Origin: Pelovirga terrestris
GTDB lineage: Bacteria > Desulfobacterota > Desulfuromonadia > Desulfuromonadales > Geopsychrobacteraceae
DNA length: 64,000 nt
Reading direction: 5' to 3'
Assembly: GCF_014773365.1 (NCBI RefSeq)
Contig: NZ_JACWUN010000007.1
Span: forward strand, 1 to 64,000
Below the pieces are notes generated by a model, which did no database searches, was not told the DNA's origin, and saw only the letters and a list, made by a program, of their open reading frames with translations. Positions 7,787-16,428 of the stretch are shown one piece after another. The translations under genes were made by a program, and so were the position numbers. Position 1 is the first letter of the stretch, and every line of letters begins with the position of its first letter.

Positions 7787-8843
7787 CTCCAAAAAGCTCG
7801 GTAAAAACCTCTTTCACCGTTGAAATTCGATCAGCTTTCCAGGCGTTGGTACCGCAGAAGATTAACCCCGTTTCGCGATCCCCCTTTTGTGCCCGATCAA
7901 GGGCCTGGACAATACAGAAACGTTCCTGATTATCACGATAGGCACATTTTTTCAAACAACCCACCGGACAGTGAAGATCATCATCCAGATCGCGCTGACG
8001 GATTTCCGCGACATTGCCGATCAGGGCACGACCCGGCAGGCCGGCCGGGCTCATCATCAGGCCGATATCAGAAGGGGTGCAGTCGAGATAAGCCTGTTTA
8101 AAGGCATCAGCAGCATCACACTCTTGCGTGACGACAAAGCGCGAAGCCATCTGCACGGCATCCGCCCCTTCAGCAAGAGCATGCTCAAGATCTTCCCGAT
8201 CCCAGACCCCCCCGGCGGCAATAATCGGGATATGCAGATTCCACTCGTTGCGGAAGTAGTCCTTGACGGCACGCACGGTGGCGTACTGATCGTACTCACC
8301 GGAACCGATCTTTTCGGGCTTTTCCCCCAGATGACCACCGGCCGTATCGGGATCTTCCACCACAATAGCATCCGGCAATCGGCCGTGACTTTTGTGCCAT
8401 TTGCGGGCGATCAATTGTGCTGCTTTCAAGGAAGAGACAATAGGCACCAAGGCCACATCTGGATAATCTGCGGTCAAAGCAGGCAAACTCAAGGGCAAGC
8501 CGGCACCGCTGATGATCAATTTTGCCCCCCCTGCGCACGACGCCCTGACGACATCGTCATAGTTGCTCACCGCTACCATACAATTAACCCCGATAACGCC
8601 ATCGGGGGCAATTTCGTAGGCTTTGCGCAATTCGTCAAGCAGCGCCTGACGATCGTCAGCAAAATAATCGTCACCGGTTGCCGCATCACTCCCCAAAGCC
8701 AGCCCGGGGGTGGCGATCACACCAATGCCACCATTTAACGCAACGTGTCCGGCCAAACGATAACCGGAAACCCGCACCCCCATGCCGCCCTGGATCAGAG
8801 GGTATGGTACACTATGTTTGCCGATAGTCAGTCCCTTATGCAT
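7779..8843 (-). CDS. Nitronate monooxygenase-like FMN flavoprotein (NPD/FabK family)
   Basis: A 354-residue TIM-barrel flavoprotein of the 2-nitropropane dioxygenase/FabK family. Visible motifs are PLIQGGMGVRVSG at the N-terminus, IISGAGLPL, the phosphate-binding IIAAGGVW, and EGADAVQMASRFVVT. The C-terminal part has a cysteine cluster CPVGCLKKC plus a further Cys in ERFCIVQAL, seen in an anaerobe branch of the family and possibly a metal or Fe-S site. Known members oxidise nitronates or reduce enoyl-ACP; the substrate here is unknown. It is a single gene, convergent with the roadblock-like pair. Its upstream region holds repeat copy B. Confidence 0.85.
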   Translation of the reverse strand: MHKGLTIGKHSVPYPLIQGGMGVRVSGYRLAGHVALNGGIGVIATPGLALGSDAATGDDYFADDRQALLDELRKAYEIAPDGVIGVNCMVAVSNYDDVVRASCAGGAKLIISGAGLPLSLPALTADYPDVALVPIVSSLKAAQLIARKWHKSHGRLPDAIVVEDPDTAGGHLGEKPEKIGSGEYDQYATVRAVKDYFRNEWNLHIPIIAAGGVWDREDLEHALAEGADAVQMASRFVVTQECDAADAFKQAYLDCTPSDIGLMMSPAGLPGRALIGNVAEIRQRDLDDDLHCPVGCLKKCAYRDNQERFCIVQALDRAQKGDRETGLIFCGTNAWKADRISTVKEVFTELFGEK

Positions 8844-8879
8844 ATAATTCGTACTCCCTTTATTTAATACGGATTTTGT

Positions 8880-9022
8880 AACTATTCAGCTCTATCCTTG
8901 CCCAGGGCCGTTGGATCCTGTGGCAAGGGTTGTTGTCACCATGGACGGCGACAAAAAGCGATCATGGATGAGGAAAAGCGTCCCTTGACATAGGAGTCAA
9001 AGGCCCGGTGCTGAACAGATAC
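8880..9022 (+). repeat. Dispersed palindromic element, copy B
   Basis: A 143-bp copy with the same ends (AACTATTCAGC and CTGAACAGATAC) and the same core hairpin as copies A, C and D. It differs at scattered positions, for example ATCATGGATGAGG where the others read GTCATGGATGACG. It occupies most of the 302-bp gap between divergent genes starting at 8843 and 9146. The remaining bases (9023-9145) are presumably the promoter region of the kinase gene, but no site is clear enough to call. Confidence 0.85.
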
Positions 9023-9145
9023 CGGATTTTTATCTCTGACGCTCTTGGAATAATATCGTAATCATCTCGCAACAAATGTAATACTTGTGTAAAAACTGAT
9101 GGATAGATCGCTGTTGTCGAGGCGGGTAAGGGGCTGGATAATACC

Positions 9146-10099
9146 ATGAAGTTGATTCGCCGTTTGTTTCATCCACTGATCACTTTTATCAGCATTCAGA
9201 TCCTCTGGATCGTGGTGCTGGTTTTCTGGATTTACTGGTTTCTCGGGCGCCATCGTCAACTGAAAGATCTGGCCATTGAATATCATGCTGAATGGTTACC
9301 GCAAAAAACCGACTGGCTGATTCTGGCCGAAGGGATTGTCCTGCTGGTTGCTATTCTGGTTGGGGTTTATGTCATCTTTATCTATTGGCGCAAGCAGACC
9401 ACTCTCTACAAGGCCCAACAACGCTTTGTCAGTCAGGTCACCCACGAACTCAAATCACCCCTGGCGTCATTGCAATTGCACCTGGACACCATCCAGATGC
9501 GCCCCCCCACCCAGGAACAGCTCAATCAGTTTGTCAGCTTGATGCAAAAAGACTGCGGGCGCCTCGATGCCATGATTAATAATCTGCTCAATGCCAGCCG
9601 CCTGCAGCACAAGGATTCACTGCTGAGCATGCAACGCGGTAACCTGTCACAAATGATCGAAACCTATCTCCGCACCAAACGTTCGGCACTGACCCCCACC
9701 ACAGATCTGGACTGGACGATTGAGCCGGGGCTGATGGCCAGCTTTGATCACGACGCCATGGAGACGGTATTGCGTAATCTGATTGAAAATGCCATCCTTT
9801 ACAGCGAAGGTCCGGCACGCATCCGGGTTGAGATGAAACGTAACGCCGGCATGGCTCATCTCATCGTTCGGGATTCCGGCTGCGGCATTCCGCCGGCCAT
9901 GCGCAAAAAGATCTTCAAAATGTTTTACCGGATCCGTCATCCCGGCAAAAGTATTCGCGGCAGCGGTTTGGGGTTGTTCATCGTGCACAACATCATCAAA
10001 CTGCACAATGGTCGGATCTGGCTGGATACCGCGACATCAGACACAGGGAGCACATTTCATCTGCTTATCCCCCTCAGCAGCGCAAGGCAACCGGCATGA
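9146..10099 (+). CDS. Membrane sensor histidine kinase
   Basis: A 317-residue kinase with two membrane segments (about 11-33 and 58-82) enclosing a very short periplasmic loop. It then has a phosphoacceptor domain (HELKSPLASL with the phospho-His near residue 100) and a HATPase domain with the N box NLIENAILYS, G1 DSGCGIP and G2 GSGLGLFIV. The small loop implies sensing in the membrane or through a partner. It overlaps the downstream OmpR-type regulator by 4 bp (ATGA), so the two form a cognate pair. Their target genes cannot be read from the sequence; gspN ends just downstream on the opposite strand. Confidence 0.93.
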   Translation: MKLIRRLFHPLITFISIQILWIVVLVFWIYWFLGRHRQLKDLAIEYHAEWLPQKTDWLILAEGIVLLVAILVGVYVIFIYWRKQTTLYKAQQRFVSQVTHELKSPLASLQLHLDTIQMRPPTQEQLNQFVSLMQKDCGRLDAMINNLLNASRLQHKDSLLSMQRGNLSQMIETYLRTKRSALTPTTDLDWTIEPGLMASFDHDAMETVLRNLIENAILYSEGPARIRVEMKRNAGMAHLIVRDSGCGIPPAMRKKIFKMFYRIRHPGKSIRGSGLGLFIVHNIIKLHNGRIWLDTATSDTGSTFHLLIPLSSARQPA

Positions 10100-10800
10100 C
10101 AGACCAGATCCCCTTGCTCCTGGTCGAGGATGAGCCCCATCTCGCCCACGGACTGACGTACAATCTCGAAGCTGAAGGATATCTGGTCACCCATGTCACC
10201 ACTGGTGAAGAGGCGCTTGGGCTCCTGCAACACACGCCCTATGCCCTGGTGATTCTTGATCTTACCCTGCCGGGGATAGATGGGCTCAAGGTGTGTGATC
10301 AGCTGCGCGAAAGCGGTGACCCGGTGCCGATTTTAATGCTGACCGCCCGCAACTCGCAACAGGATCGCATTGCCGGGTTGAGCACCGGTGCCGATGATTA
10401 CCTGACCAAGCCATTTCATCTGAAAGAATTCCTGTTGCGGGTGGCCAGTCTGTTACGCCGGGGAATCTGGCCACCGGCACAAAAGAAGCTGCCGACCTAT
10501 CAATTTGGTCACAACGTTATCGATCTGGAGAGCCGTCAGGCCACCACAGCACAAGGCACTATCCAGCTGACCGAACTGGAACTGAAGATGCTGCTCCTGT
10601 TTATCAAGAACGAGGGGAAGATTTTAACCAGAGGAGAGCTACTCAAGCAGGTATGGGGGGTTTCACCGGCAACCGAAACCCGGACACTCGACAACTTCGT
10701 CGTACGTTTACGCAAATATTTTGAAGCGGATCCGGCCAAGCCCCGCTATGTTAAAACCGTGCGCGGGCGCGGCTATCGTTTTGTTAAAAATCCCCGCTAA
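10096..10800 (+). CDS. OmpR/PhoB-family response regulator
   Basis: A 234-residue regulator. The receiver domain (about 1-120) has acidic residues in LLVEDEP, the phospho-accepting Asp in VILDLTLPGIDGL (about 55), Thr in LTARN and the TKPF lysine. A winged-helix DNA-binding domain (about 135-232) follows, with LTELELKMLLL and VKTVRGRGYRF. It is translationally coupled to the kinase upstream. It ends 8 bp from the convergent end of gspN, with no clear terminator in the gap. Confidence 0.94.
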   Translation: MTDQIPLLLVEDEPHLAHGLTYNLEAEGYLVTHVTTGEEALGLLQHTPYALVILDLTLPGIDGLKVCDQLRESGDPVPILMLTARNSQQDRIAGLSTGADDYLTKPFHLKEFLLRVASLLRRGIWPPAQKKLPTYQFGHNVIDLESRQATTAQGTIQLTELELKMLLLFIKNEGKILTRGELLKQVWGVSPATETRTLDNFVVRLRKYFEADPAKPRYVKTVRGRGYRFVKNPR

Positions 10801-10808
10801 AAAACACT

Positions 10809-11687
10809 TCAGCGCAGTACCGGGCGCGCGGCAGTACCACCGATTTGCAGGGTGTAACTGCCATCAGGGCCGGGACGCACACCGGTCAGCATCAACAGAT
10901 CGCGGATATTGTCCGGTGTCTGCCGCGTTGGATGCACGCGCACATTAAGATTGAGCCGGGTCTGCTCCGGGGTTGCGCCAACCAGCAATGTGCCACCGCC
11001 ACTAAGCTCGAGGACACCACCGGTCGCTACCAGTTGCTCGACGCTTACGCGCGATTCACTGAAATTCCCATTCATCTGCAGCAGTCCTAAAGAGACATCG
11101 TCGGCCAGGCCTATCCGCTCAAGACCAAGCACCAGCAGGTCACTGATATCGACCTTGAAACGACCTGCGCCCTGCCCTCCCTGCTCCAGCAGCCTTTCTC
11201 CCTCGAAATTCAGGTTGACCAACCCTGCCAGGCGATAAGCCAGACCAGGGTCCTGCAGTCCGAGCAACTCCAGATTCTGCAGAGTGACGTTGACATTGCC
11301 GTTGCGCCATATGCGGGCACTGACATCCCCTTGAGTTACGGTGCCCTTCAGGTGAATCGCCTGATTGAGTGTCAGCAGTGATGTCCACAGCGGTGTGACA
11401 TGCAAATCATCAATCAGCAGGGGAGCTAACCCGGGCTGATTTGGATAAATTGTCATATCAGATTTAAGTCCCAGGGGCATCAGCATCGTCGCCTGTTCAC
11501 CACGCATGCGCAGTCCGGTTTCCCGAGAGACCTCCTGCACCAGCCGTTGCAGCAACACTTCGGCCGGAAAGAAGACCCAGAACGACAAAAAACCACTGAG
11601 ACAGAACAATACCAGACAGAGGGTAAACAGCTTTAGGTTCGTACCCAGGACACGGCCTGACAATATGCGAACAACGTTATTTTTCAT
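10809..11687 (-). CDS. gspN: Type II secretion system protein N
   Basis: A 292-residue inner-membrane protein, the last gene of the gsp operon. One N-terminal membrane segment (about 20-42) is followed by a periplasmic domain with repeated strands, such as TPLWTSLLTLNQAIHLKGTV and SRVSVEQLVATGGVLELSGG. This AsmA/GspN-like pattern is the basis for the call. GspN is an accessory protein in many systems. Its start overlaps the gspM stop by 4 bp. Confidence 0.8.
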   Translation of the reverse strand: MKNNVVRILSGRVLGTNLKLFTLCLVLFCLSGFLSFWVFFPAEVLLQRLVQEVSRETGLRMRGEQATMLMPLGLKSDMTIYPNQPGLAPLLIDDLHVTPLWTSLLTLNQAIHLKGTVTQGDVSARIWRNGNVNVTLQNLELLGLQDPGLAYRLAGLVNLNFEGERLLEQGGQGAGRFKVDISDLLVLGLERIGLADDVSLGLLQMNGNFSESRVSVEQLVATGGVLELSGGGTLLVGATPEQTRLNLNVRVHPTRQTPDNIRDLLMLTGVRPGPDGSYTLQIGGTAARPVLR

Positions 11688-12205
11688 GCCCGCTCCAACG
11701 ACATCAGTACCAGATTGACATCCAGCTGCGATCGATTATCAAAGCGCGGACGCACCCGCAGTGATCGCACCTGAATCCCGCGACTGCGGTGTTCAGCCGC
11801 ATGAAGAAAGCCAACCAACTGGCTTAAAGTAACCCGCTCAAGACGAATTTCTACCGTCTGTTGACGAAAACCGTCCTGCACCGAATCAGGTTGAGGACGC
11901 ATGGAGAGCAGCTGATCACGGACCCCCATCTGCTTGGTCAGATTTTCGACCTGGGAAAAAAGAGGTCGGCTGGAACGCTGCTGGGACTCAATACTCGCCA
12001 GTTGTTTGCGCAACTGGTCAATCTCCTGCCCAAGGGTTGCCACCTGTTCAAGATTGCGCTGTTGCCCCTCGATCCTCCGGTCAAGGCTCTGCATCCGATT
12101 GATATAAGGATTAAGCAGCACCAGCCAGACCAGGATGCCAGCAAGAATCAGGATGCCTGCTAAAACGATGATGCGTTCGCGTTCATCAAGTCTGCTGATC
12201 ATCAC
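11684..12205 (-). CDS. gspM: Type II secretion system protein M
   Basis: A 173-residue bitopic protein with a short cytoplasmic start, one membrane segment (about 12-32), a coiled-coil part (about 35-75) and a small C-terminal periplasmic domain with the strand pattern ERVTLSQLVGFLHAAEHRSRGI. This is the usual GspM/PilO-like arrangement, binding GspL on the inner-membrane platform. AGGAGG lies just before the tandem ATG codons, which overlap the gspL stop. Confidence 0.85.
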   Translation of the reverse strand: MMISRLDERERIIVLAGILILAGILVWLVLLNPYINRMQSLDRRIEGQQRNLEQVATLGQEIDQLRKQLASIESQQRSSRPLFSQVENLTKQMGVRDQLLSMRPQPDSVQDGFRQQTVEIRLERVTLSQLVGFLHAAEHRSRGIQVRSLRVRPRFDNRSQLDVNLVLMSLERA

Positions 12206-13581
12206 GACCTCCTGCCGGCAATGGCAAGACGCATTTCAAAATCGACCCGTACATTGTCCGTTGCCAGCCGGGCATTGGTAATGGTTACCTCACGGAACAG
12301 CGGGCGGGCACCTAATACTTCTGCTATCTGATTGACGGCATCAAAGGATTCGGCAGATCCGCTAATCCGCGTTTCATCAGCACTATAGTTGAATTCCTGC
12401 AACTCGACGCGCAGTTCTGTGCTGATGGCATCGGATAGTTCACGCAGCACGGCGACGGCACCACGACCGTCGAGACCGAGCATCTGCACATCGGCCTGTA
12501 ACTGCTGCCGCAGACCCTCCATCTGCAGAGGAATATCAACGATAGCACCGGTGGGAAGGACCTGCCTGAAAATACGATTAAGTTGCGTCGCTAATTCTGC
12601 TTCCTCTGCTGATTTCTGGAGGTAATTCAAGTGCATGGTCAAAGCGCCTCCGAACAGCACCAGAATCAGCAGCAATGCAGCGACAATCAATTTTGGCCGC
12701 ATCATTTCAAGTTGACCGCGGGCGGCAAATTCACCCTGGCGAAAGTTGAGTTGCCCGCTTTTGTTACTGCGCAGCTCGGCCAGCGCCAGAAACGCTGCCG
12801 GTGCCATTTCACGCGACAGATCGGGGCCAAAGACCTCCGGTAGCAGCGGTAGAATCGTGCGTCCGGAGTCTTCAAGATACTGACTCAGCTGATCCGTTAC
12901 CCCGGCACCCATCACCCACAAGGGGAGATCATCCTGTTCCAGGGCGTACTCGAGCTGACTGACCTGCTGACTGATAAAATCATAAAGTTCATCATCACGC
13001 AGCTCGGTGGTGCCAGGCAACAAGCGATAATCTTCGATTTTGCCGGCGGCAATCAGGGCAACAACCACCTCGACCCGGCGACAGTAAATCAGCACCCCAT
13101 CCTGCTCTGCCAGGGCCGGCAACAGGGCAAAGGGAAATATATCGATCCGGCCGGGATGTTGTTCGGGATCGGGGAAATGTTCGAGAAGGTCAGCAACCTC
13201 CAGCTTATTAACAACTACCGCGTCCACTTCGTAGTCATTATCACAGGGGCGCGGCGCTAGATAGGAGACCAGCTTTTCCTCCAGCGAAACCGGCAACTGG
13301 GCTGACAGGGCCAGAGGCAGAGCGGCCTCGATCTTGCGTTTTTCGCGAAAGGGAAATCGCAGGCGGCGAAACAGCCCGACGCGAGCCGGAAGGGCGGTTA
13401 CTAACCGATCGGTGATAGCCGTCTTGCCGGCAAGCATCTCGGTGAGTGCAGCACGGGATTCCTCAGGTAAACTGTAGACGCGGCGTTCAAAATCCACCTT
13501 GATTTTTCCCGCGGTCTTCTGCAGCAGAGCAACCCGAACCTCTGCTCCTTCCAGATCGATACCGATAAAGCGTTTAGACAT
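12202..13581 (-). CDS. gspL: Type II secretion system protein L
   Basis: A 459-residue inner-membrane platform protein. The N-terminal half (about 1-240) is an actin-like cytoplasmic domain of the PilM/GspL type that recruits the GspE ATPase. A membrane segment (about 295-315) and a periplasmic ferredoxin-like domain (about 340-455) follow. It begins MSKRFIGIDLEGAEVRVALL, a typical actin-fold first strand. It starts 4 bp after gspK ends and overlaps gspM. Confidence 0.88.
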   Translation of the reverse strand: MSKRFIGIDLEGAEVRVALLQKTAGKIKVDFERRVYSLPEESRAALTEMLAGKTAITDRLVTALPARVGLFRRLRFPFREKRKIEAALPLALSAQLPVSLEEKLVSYLAPRPCDNDYEVDAVVVNKLEVADLLEHFPDPEQHPGRIDIFPFALLPALAEQDGVLIYCRRVEVVVALIAAGKIEDYRLLPGTTELRDDELYDFISQQVSQLEYALEQDDLPLWVMGAGVTDQLSQYLEDSGRTILPLLPEVFGPDLSREMAPAAFLALAELRSNKSGQLNFRQGEFAARGQLEMMRPKLIVAALLLILVLFGGALTMHLNYLQKSAEEAELATQLNRIFRQVLPTGAIVDIPLQMEGLRQQLQADVQMLGLDGRGAVAVLRELSDAISTELRVELQEFNYSADETRISGSAESFDAVNQIAEVLGARPLFREVTITNARLATDNVRVDFEMRLAIAGRRS

Positions 13582-13585
13582 ATGT

Positions 13586-14533
13586 TTATTCCATCTTTAA
13601 ACTTAACAGGAGGTTTCCCTGTTTGGCGACAATGGCCTGTGCACGACGACTGCCCTGGTTCACCCGCCCCAGACTGTCAACCTGATAAATCTTACCCTGC
13701 ACCGTTACCGAGCCTTGGGGCCAGGCCGTCGACCAGCGCGGGCCGATACCCTCTACCTGAGCCAGATCTCCCAATTGACGAAAAGGCATGGTTTCCCGGT
13801 ACTGGGTTAAGACATCCATGTCCAGGCGGTCAAAAATAATTGCCACATTACCCGCTGCTGCGGAGTGTTGCCAGGCCAGCAGAACTTCCGCCGGCGCGGT
13901 ATTAATGTTGATCGGTTCATCACCAACAACCCGGATAAAGGGGCGCAGAGCGGTGATTGTTTGTTCATCAAACCCGCGCACCAGATACAATTCTTCCAGG
14001 GCGGTCAGCTTCGCACCACGACGTTCATAAGGTGGCGTCTGTTGATGATAATAAGCATCATCTGCCGTCATGATCGTCTTATCCGAATGAAACCAGTTCA
14101 CCAGAGCATCAGCAAGGCTCTGCGCTGCCCCCGAATCGATCGGTAGGACCTCTTCACACAGAGCAATAAAGCGATGATAACCGGGCAACGGATTGCCGCG
14201 CTCATCGCCGACAAAATTAATATTCAGCCGGCCACTTAAATCTTCAATCTTCAAACTGACATCACCTTCACCGACCGGGATACCGGCCAGAGGTTCCCCC
14301 CAGAATTCCGTCGGATGATCAAACTCGTTGCGATCTTCCTGCAGAATGATACGTGCGGCCTCTACCCCACCACGAGCGATATAATAGGCCTTTGACCGGT
14401 CACGAAAAGTTTCCACCGAACGCAAATCAACCAGCGTCGAAAAAGAAAATTCGATCAGCAGCGCACTGAGCAACGCCACAACGGCCAGGACAATCAACAG
14501 CGCCATCCCTTTTTCATTGCCTGCCTGACTCAT
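13586..14533 (-). CDS. gspK: Type II secretion minor pseudopilin K
   Basis: A 315-residue minor pseudopilin with a class III leader. GMALLIVLAVVALLSALLIE near residues 9-28 is the hydrophobic helix, with cleavage expected after the glycine. It lacks the usual Glu at position 5 of the mature protein, as GspK proteins do. The large periplasmic domain includes RGGVEAARI, LSGRLNINFV and the HhH-like PININTAPAEVL. GspK caps the pseudopilus tip with GspI and GspJ. Its start overlaps the gspJ stop by 4 bp. Confidence 0.92.
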   Translation of the reverse strand: MSQAGNEKGMALLIVLAVVALLSALLIEFSFSTLVDLRSVETFRDRSKAYYIARGGVEAARIILQEDRNEFDHPTEFWGEPLAGIPVGEGDVSLKIEDLSGRLNINFVGDERGNPLPGYHRFIALCEEVLPIDSGAAQSLADALVNWFHSDKTIMTADDAYYHQQTPPYERRGAKLTALEELYLVRGFDEQTITALRPFIRVVGDEPININTAPAEVLLAWQHSAAAGNVAIIFDRLDMDVLTQYRETMPFRQLGDLAQVEGIGPRWSTAWPQGSVTVQGKIYQVDSLGRVNQGSRRAQAIVAKQGNLLLSLKME

Positions 14534-15126
14534 CCACGCCCTCCGGACAGGACAAAACTGCTGCGAAAAGGGATCACCCCCCCATGGTCGGAATCTACCT
14601 CAAGTTGAAACTCGATCATCTGTGGGGGCTGATTGCGCGACCAGCTGTCGTGCCACTGACCCGCCGCATAATAGCGGATGACAAATGCCTTCAGCCCCGA
14701 GATGAAGACCAGGGGTTCCGACGCTGCCAGATTAGCCAGCAGCATTTCCTCACTGCGATAGAGGGTAAGGGCACCACCATCCTCACGCACTTCATAACGC
14801 ACCCGCGACAAGCCCCCGCGTTGGCGCTGCAGAGGTGACACCAGCTCAGTATTAAACTCCAGATAAGTCGTTCCCTGAACCGTATTCCCCCCTTCCAGAA
14901 CCGCCCGGTTGCCCAACACCGCCATGCGCATACTGCTGAGTTCACCACCCACCCGGTCGAAAAAAATCCGCGCCTGATGATAAAAAATTCCTTCGTCTGC
15001 CAAACGATCCCGTGCCGCACTGACGGCCCCGAAAACACCGTAGATACTGCTGAGCAACAGGCTACCGATCAGCACTGCGATAATTACTTCAATGAGGGTG
15101 AAGCCTGCTGATCGCCGCACCATCAA
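14530..15126 (-). CDS. gspJ: Type II secretion minor pseudopilin J
   Basis: A 198-residue minor pseudopilin. The class III signal GFTLIEVIIAVLIGSLLL (about 8-25) has the conserved Glu5 after the processing glycine. The globular domain is rich in beta strands, with TTYLEFNTELVSP and a C-terminal QMIEFQLEVDSDHGG. It forms the tip complex with GspI and GspK. Both ends overlap neighbours by 4 bp. Confidence 0.9.
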   Translation of the reverse strand: MMVRRSAGFTLIEVIIAVLIGSLLLSSIYGVFGAVSAARDRLADEGIFYHQARIFFDRVGGELSSMRMAVLGNRAVLEGGNTVQGTTYLEFNTELVSPLQRQRGGLSRVRYEVREDGGALTLYRSEEMLLANLAASEPLVFISGLKAFVIRYYAAGQWHDSWSRNQPPQMIEFQLEVDSDHGGVIPFRSSFVLSGGRG

Positions 15127-15515
15127 CGTCCTCCGGCAGCGACAAAGGAAATCAGTTCCACCTGCTCATTATGTTGCTCCCGCCCCCAACGCACCTGCAC
15201 ATGGATCTGACGTACCTGGGGAAGCATGGTGTTTTCATAATAAATTCGCCAGCTAAAGTCAGCGAAAGGTTCCTCAAAGACCCCTTCACGTTCTTCACCC
15301 CCAGTGCCGACACCGACCACCTGAACTTCCTGCTCAGCCATTAATTGTTGCGCCAGCAGGGTCGCCCGGGTCACTTTCTGAATCCGGTCATGCACCAGCA
15401 CCGTTCGATTGGAAAGACCAAGCAGGGTGACCAGGGCGATAGCAACAATAGCCAGGGCGATCATCACCTCAAGCAGGGTAAATCCGTCAGCGCACTCTGT
15501 TCTCTGCTTCTTCAA
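15123..15515 (-). CDS. gspI: Type II secretion minor pseudopilin I
   Basis: A 130-residue minor pseudopilin with the class III leader GFTLLEVMIALAIVAIALV (about 11-29) and a short beta-rich domain with FADFSWRIYYENT, typical of GspI. It initiates the tip complex with GspJ and GspK. Its start lies 29 bp inside the end of gspH, so the two are translationally linked. Confidence 0.9.
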   Translation of the reverse strand: MKKQRTECADGFTLLEVMIALAIVAIALVTLLGLSNRTVLVHDRIQKVTRATLLAQQLMAEQEVQVVGVGTGGEEREGVFEEPFADFSWRIYYENTMLPQVRQIHVQVRWGREQHNEQVELISFVAAGGR

Positions 15516-16008
15516 TCCGTGTCGTTCCCGTTAAAGGAGAAAAGATCAACTGGATATCTGTACCATCGCCATAGCGTAGATGCAGCCGGGTCTGCTCCAT
15601 CCAGCCCAAGGGAAAAATCCGCACAGTGACCTGACCGGAACGAAAACTCCCCTGCCCCTCTACCTCGATCTGCTGAATGGTTAGAGGTGCTAATTCGATC
15701 TCACGCCGGAAAGGTTCCTTTTCCACCCGGTCGACAGCAACGCTGCGTAACCGATAGGCTTTAATAGTGTTTCGATCCAGGTCAAATTCGAGCTGGTGGA
15801 CATCCCTGGTCAGGGTCGCTTCGTTATACAGCTCCTTCACCGTTCCAACAATGCGGCGCAGGGTTGAACGTTCATCGCTGCCAAGACGGTTGAACAACAA
15901 CGGCACACTGATCGCCCCGATCAGCCCCAGGATGACGATAACGACGACCAGTTCAACCAGAGTAAAGCCCTGACGGTTATTCGAGGTTCCAGTTGGCAAT
16001 ATCGGCAT
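15487..16008 (-). CDS. gspH: Type II secretion minor pseudopilin H
   Basis: A pseudopilin of about 173 residues. The class III signal GFTLVELVVVIVILGLIGAI has Glu5, and the C-terminal domain has YNEATLTRDVHQLEFDLD. The reading frame is open up to 16167, but that part lies antisense-shifted within gspG. The ATG at 16008 is chosen because it gives a short leader (MPILPTGTSNNRQG) and has GGAGAGGG upstream. It overlaps the 3' end of gspG by about 32 bp and gspI by 29 bp. Confidence 0.87.
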   Translation of the reverse strand: MPILPTGTSNNRQGFTLVELVVVIVILGLIGAISVPLLFNRLGSDERSTLRRIVGTVKELYNEATLTRDVHQLEFDLDRNTIKAYRLRSVAVDRVEKEPFRREIELAPLTIQQIEVEGQGSFRSGQVTVRIFPLGWMEQTRLHLRYGDGTDIQLIFSPLTGTTRIEEAENRVR

Positions 16009-16414
16009 TGTCGCCCTCTCCGCCCGGTTGCCCGTCTGCGCCATAGGAGAGCAGGTCATAATCGCCATGAACACCGGGAGACAGGTACACATAAGGGTTA
16101 CCCCAGGGATCATTGGGGATTCGGCGGATATAGCCACCCTCCTTGTAACGGGTGGGGATACGGCCAATGGTCGGCTTGCTTGTCAATGCCTCCAACCCCT
16201 GTTCGGTCGTTGGGAAATAGCCGTTATCGAGACGGAACATCCCCAATGCCTCTTCAAAGCTGCGAATCTGGGTTGCGGCTGAAGTACGCCGCGCGCGCTC
16301 CGGCTCATCCAGCAGCCGAGGGACAACAATAGCCGCCAGGATACCCAGGATCACGACCACCACCATCACTTCAATCAGGGTAAAACCCCGCTGATTGCTC
16401 TTGTAATCTTTCAT
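15977..16414 (-). CDS. gspG: Type II secretion major pseudopilin G
   Basis: The 145-residue major pseudopilin, which polymerises into the periplasmic pseudopilus. It starts MKDYKSNQRGFTLIEVMVVV, with cleavage after the glycine and Glu5. It carries the highly conserved GspG features FRLDNGYFPTTEQGLEAL, IPNDPWGNPYVYLSPG and a C-terminal calcium-site region (YDLLSYGADGQPGGEGDNAD). AAGGAG lies about 8 nt before the ATG. It is the best conserved marker of the operon. Confidence 0.97.
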   Translation of the reverse strand: MKDYKSNQRGFTLIEVMVVVVILGILAAIVVPRLLDEPERARRTSAATQIRSFEEALGMFRLDNGYFPTTEQGLEALTSKPTIGRIPTRYKEGGYIRRIPNDPWGNPYVYLSPGVHGDYDLLSYGADGQPGGEGDNADIANWNLE

Positions 16415-16428
16415 TTGTCTTCTCCTTG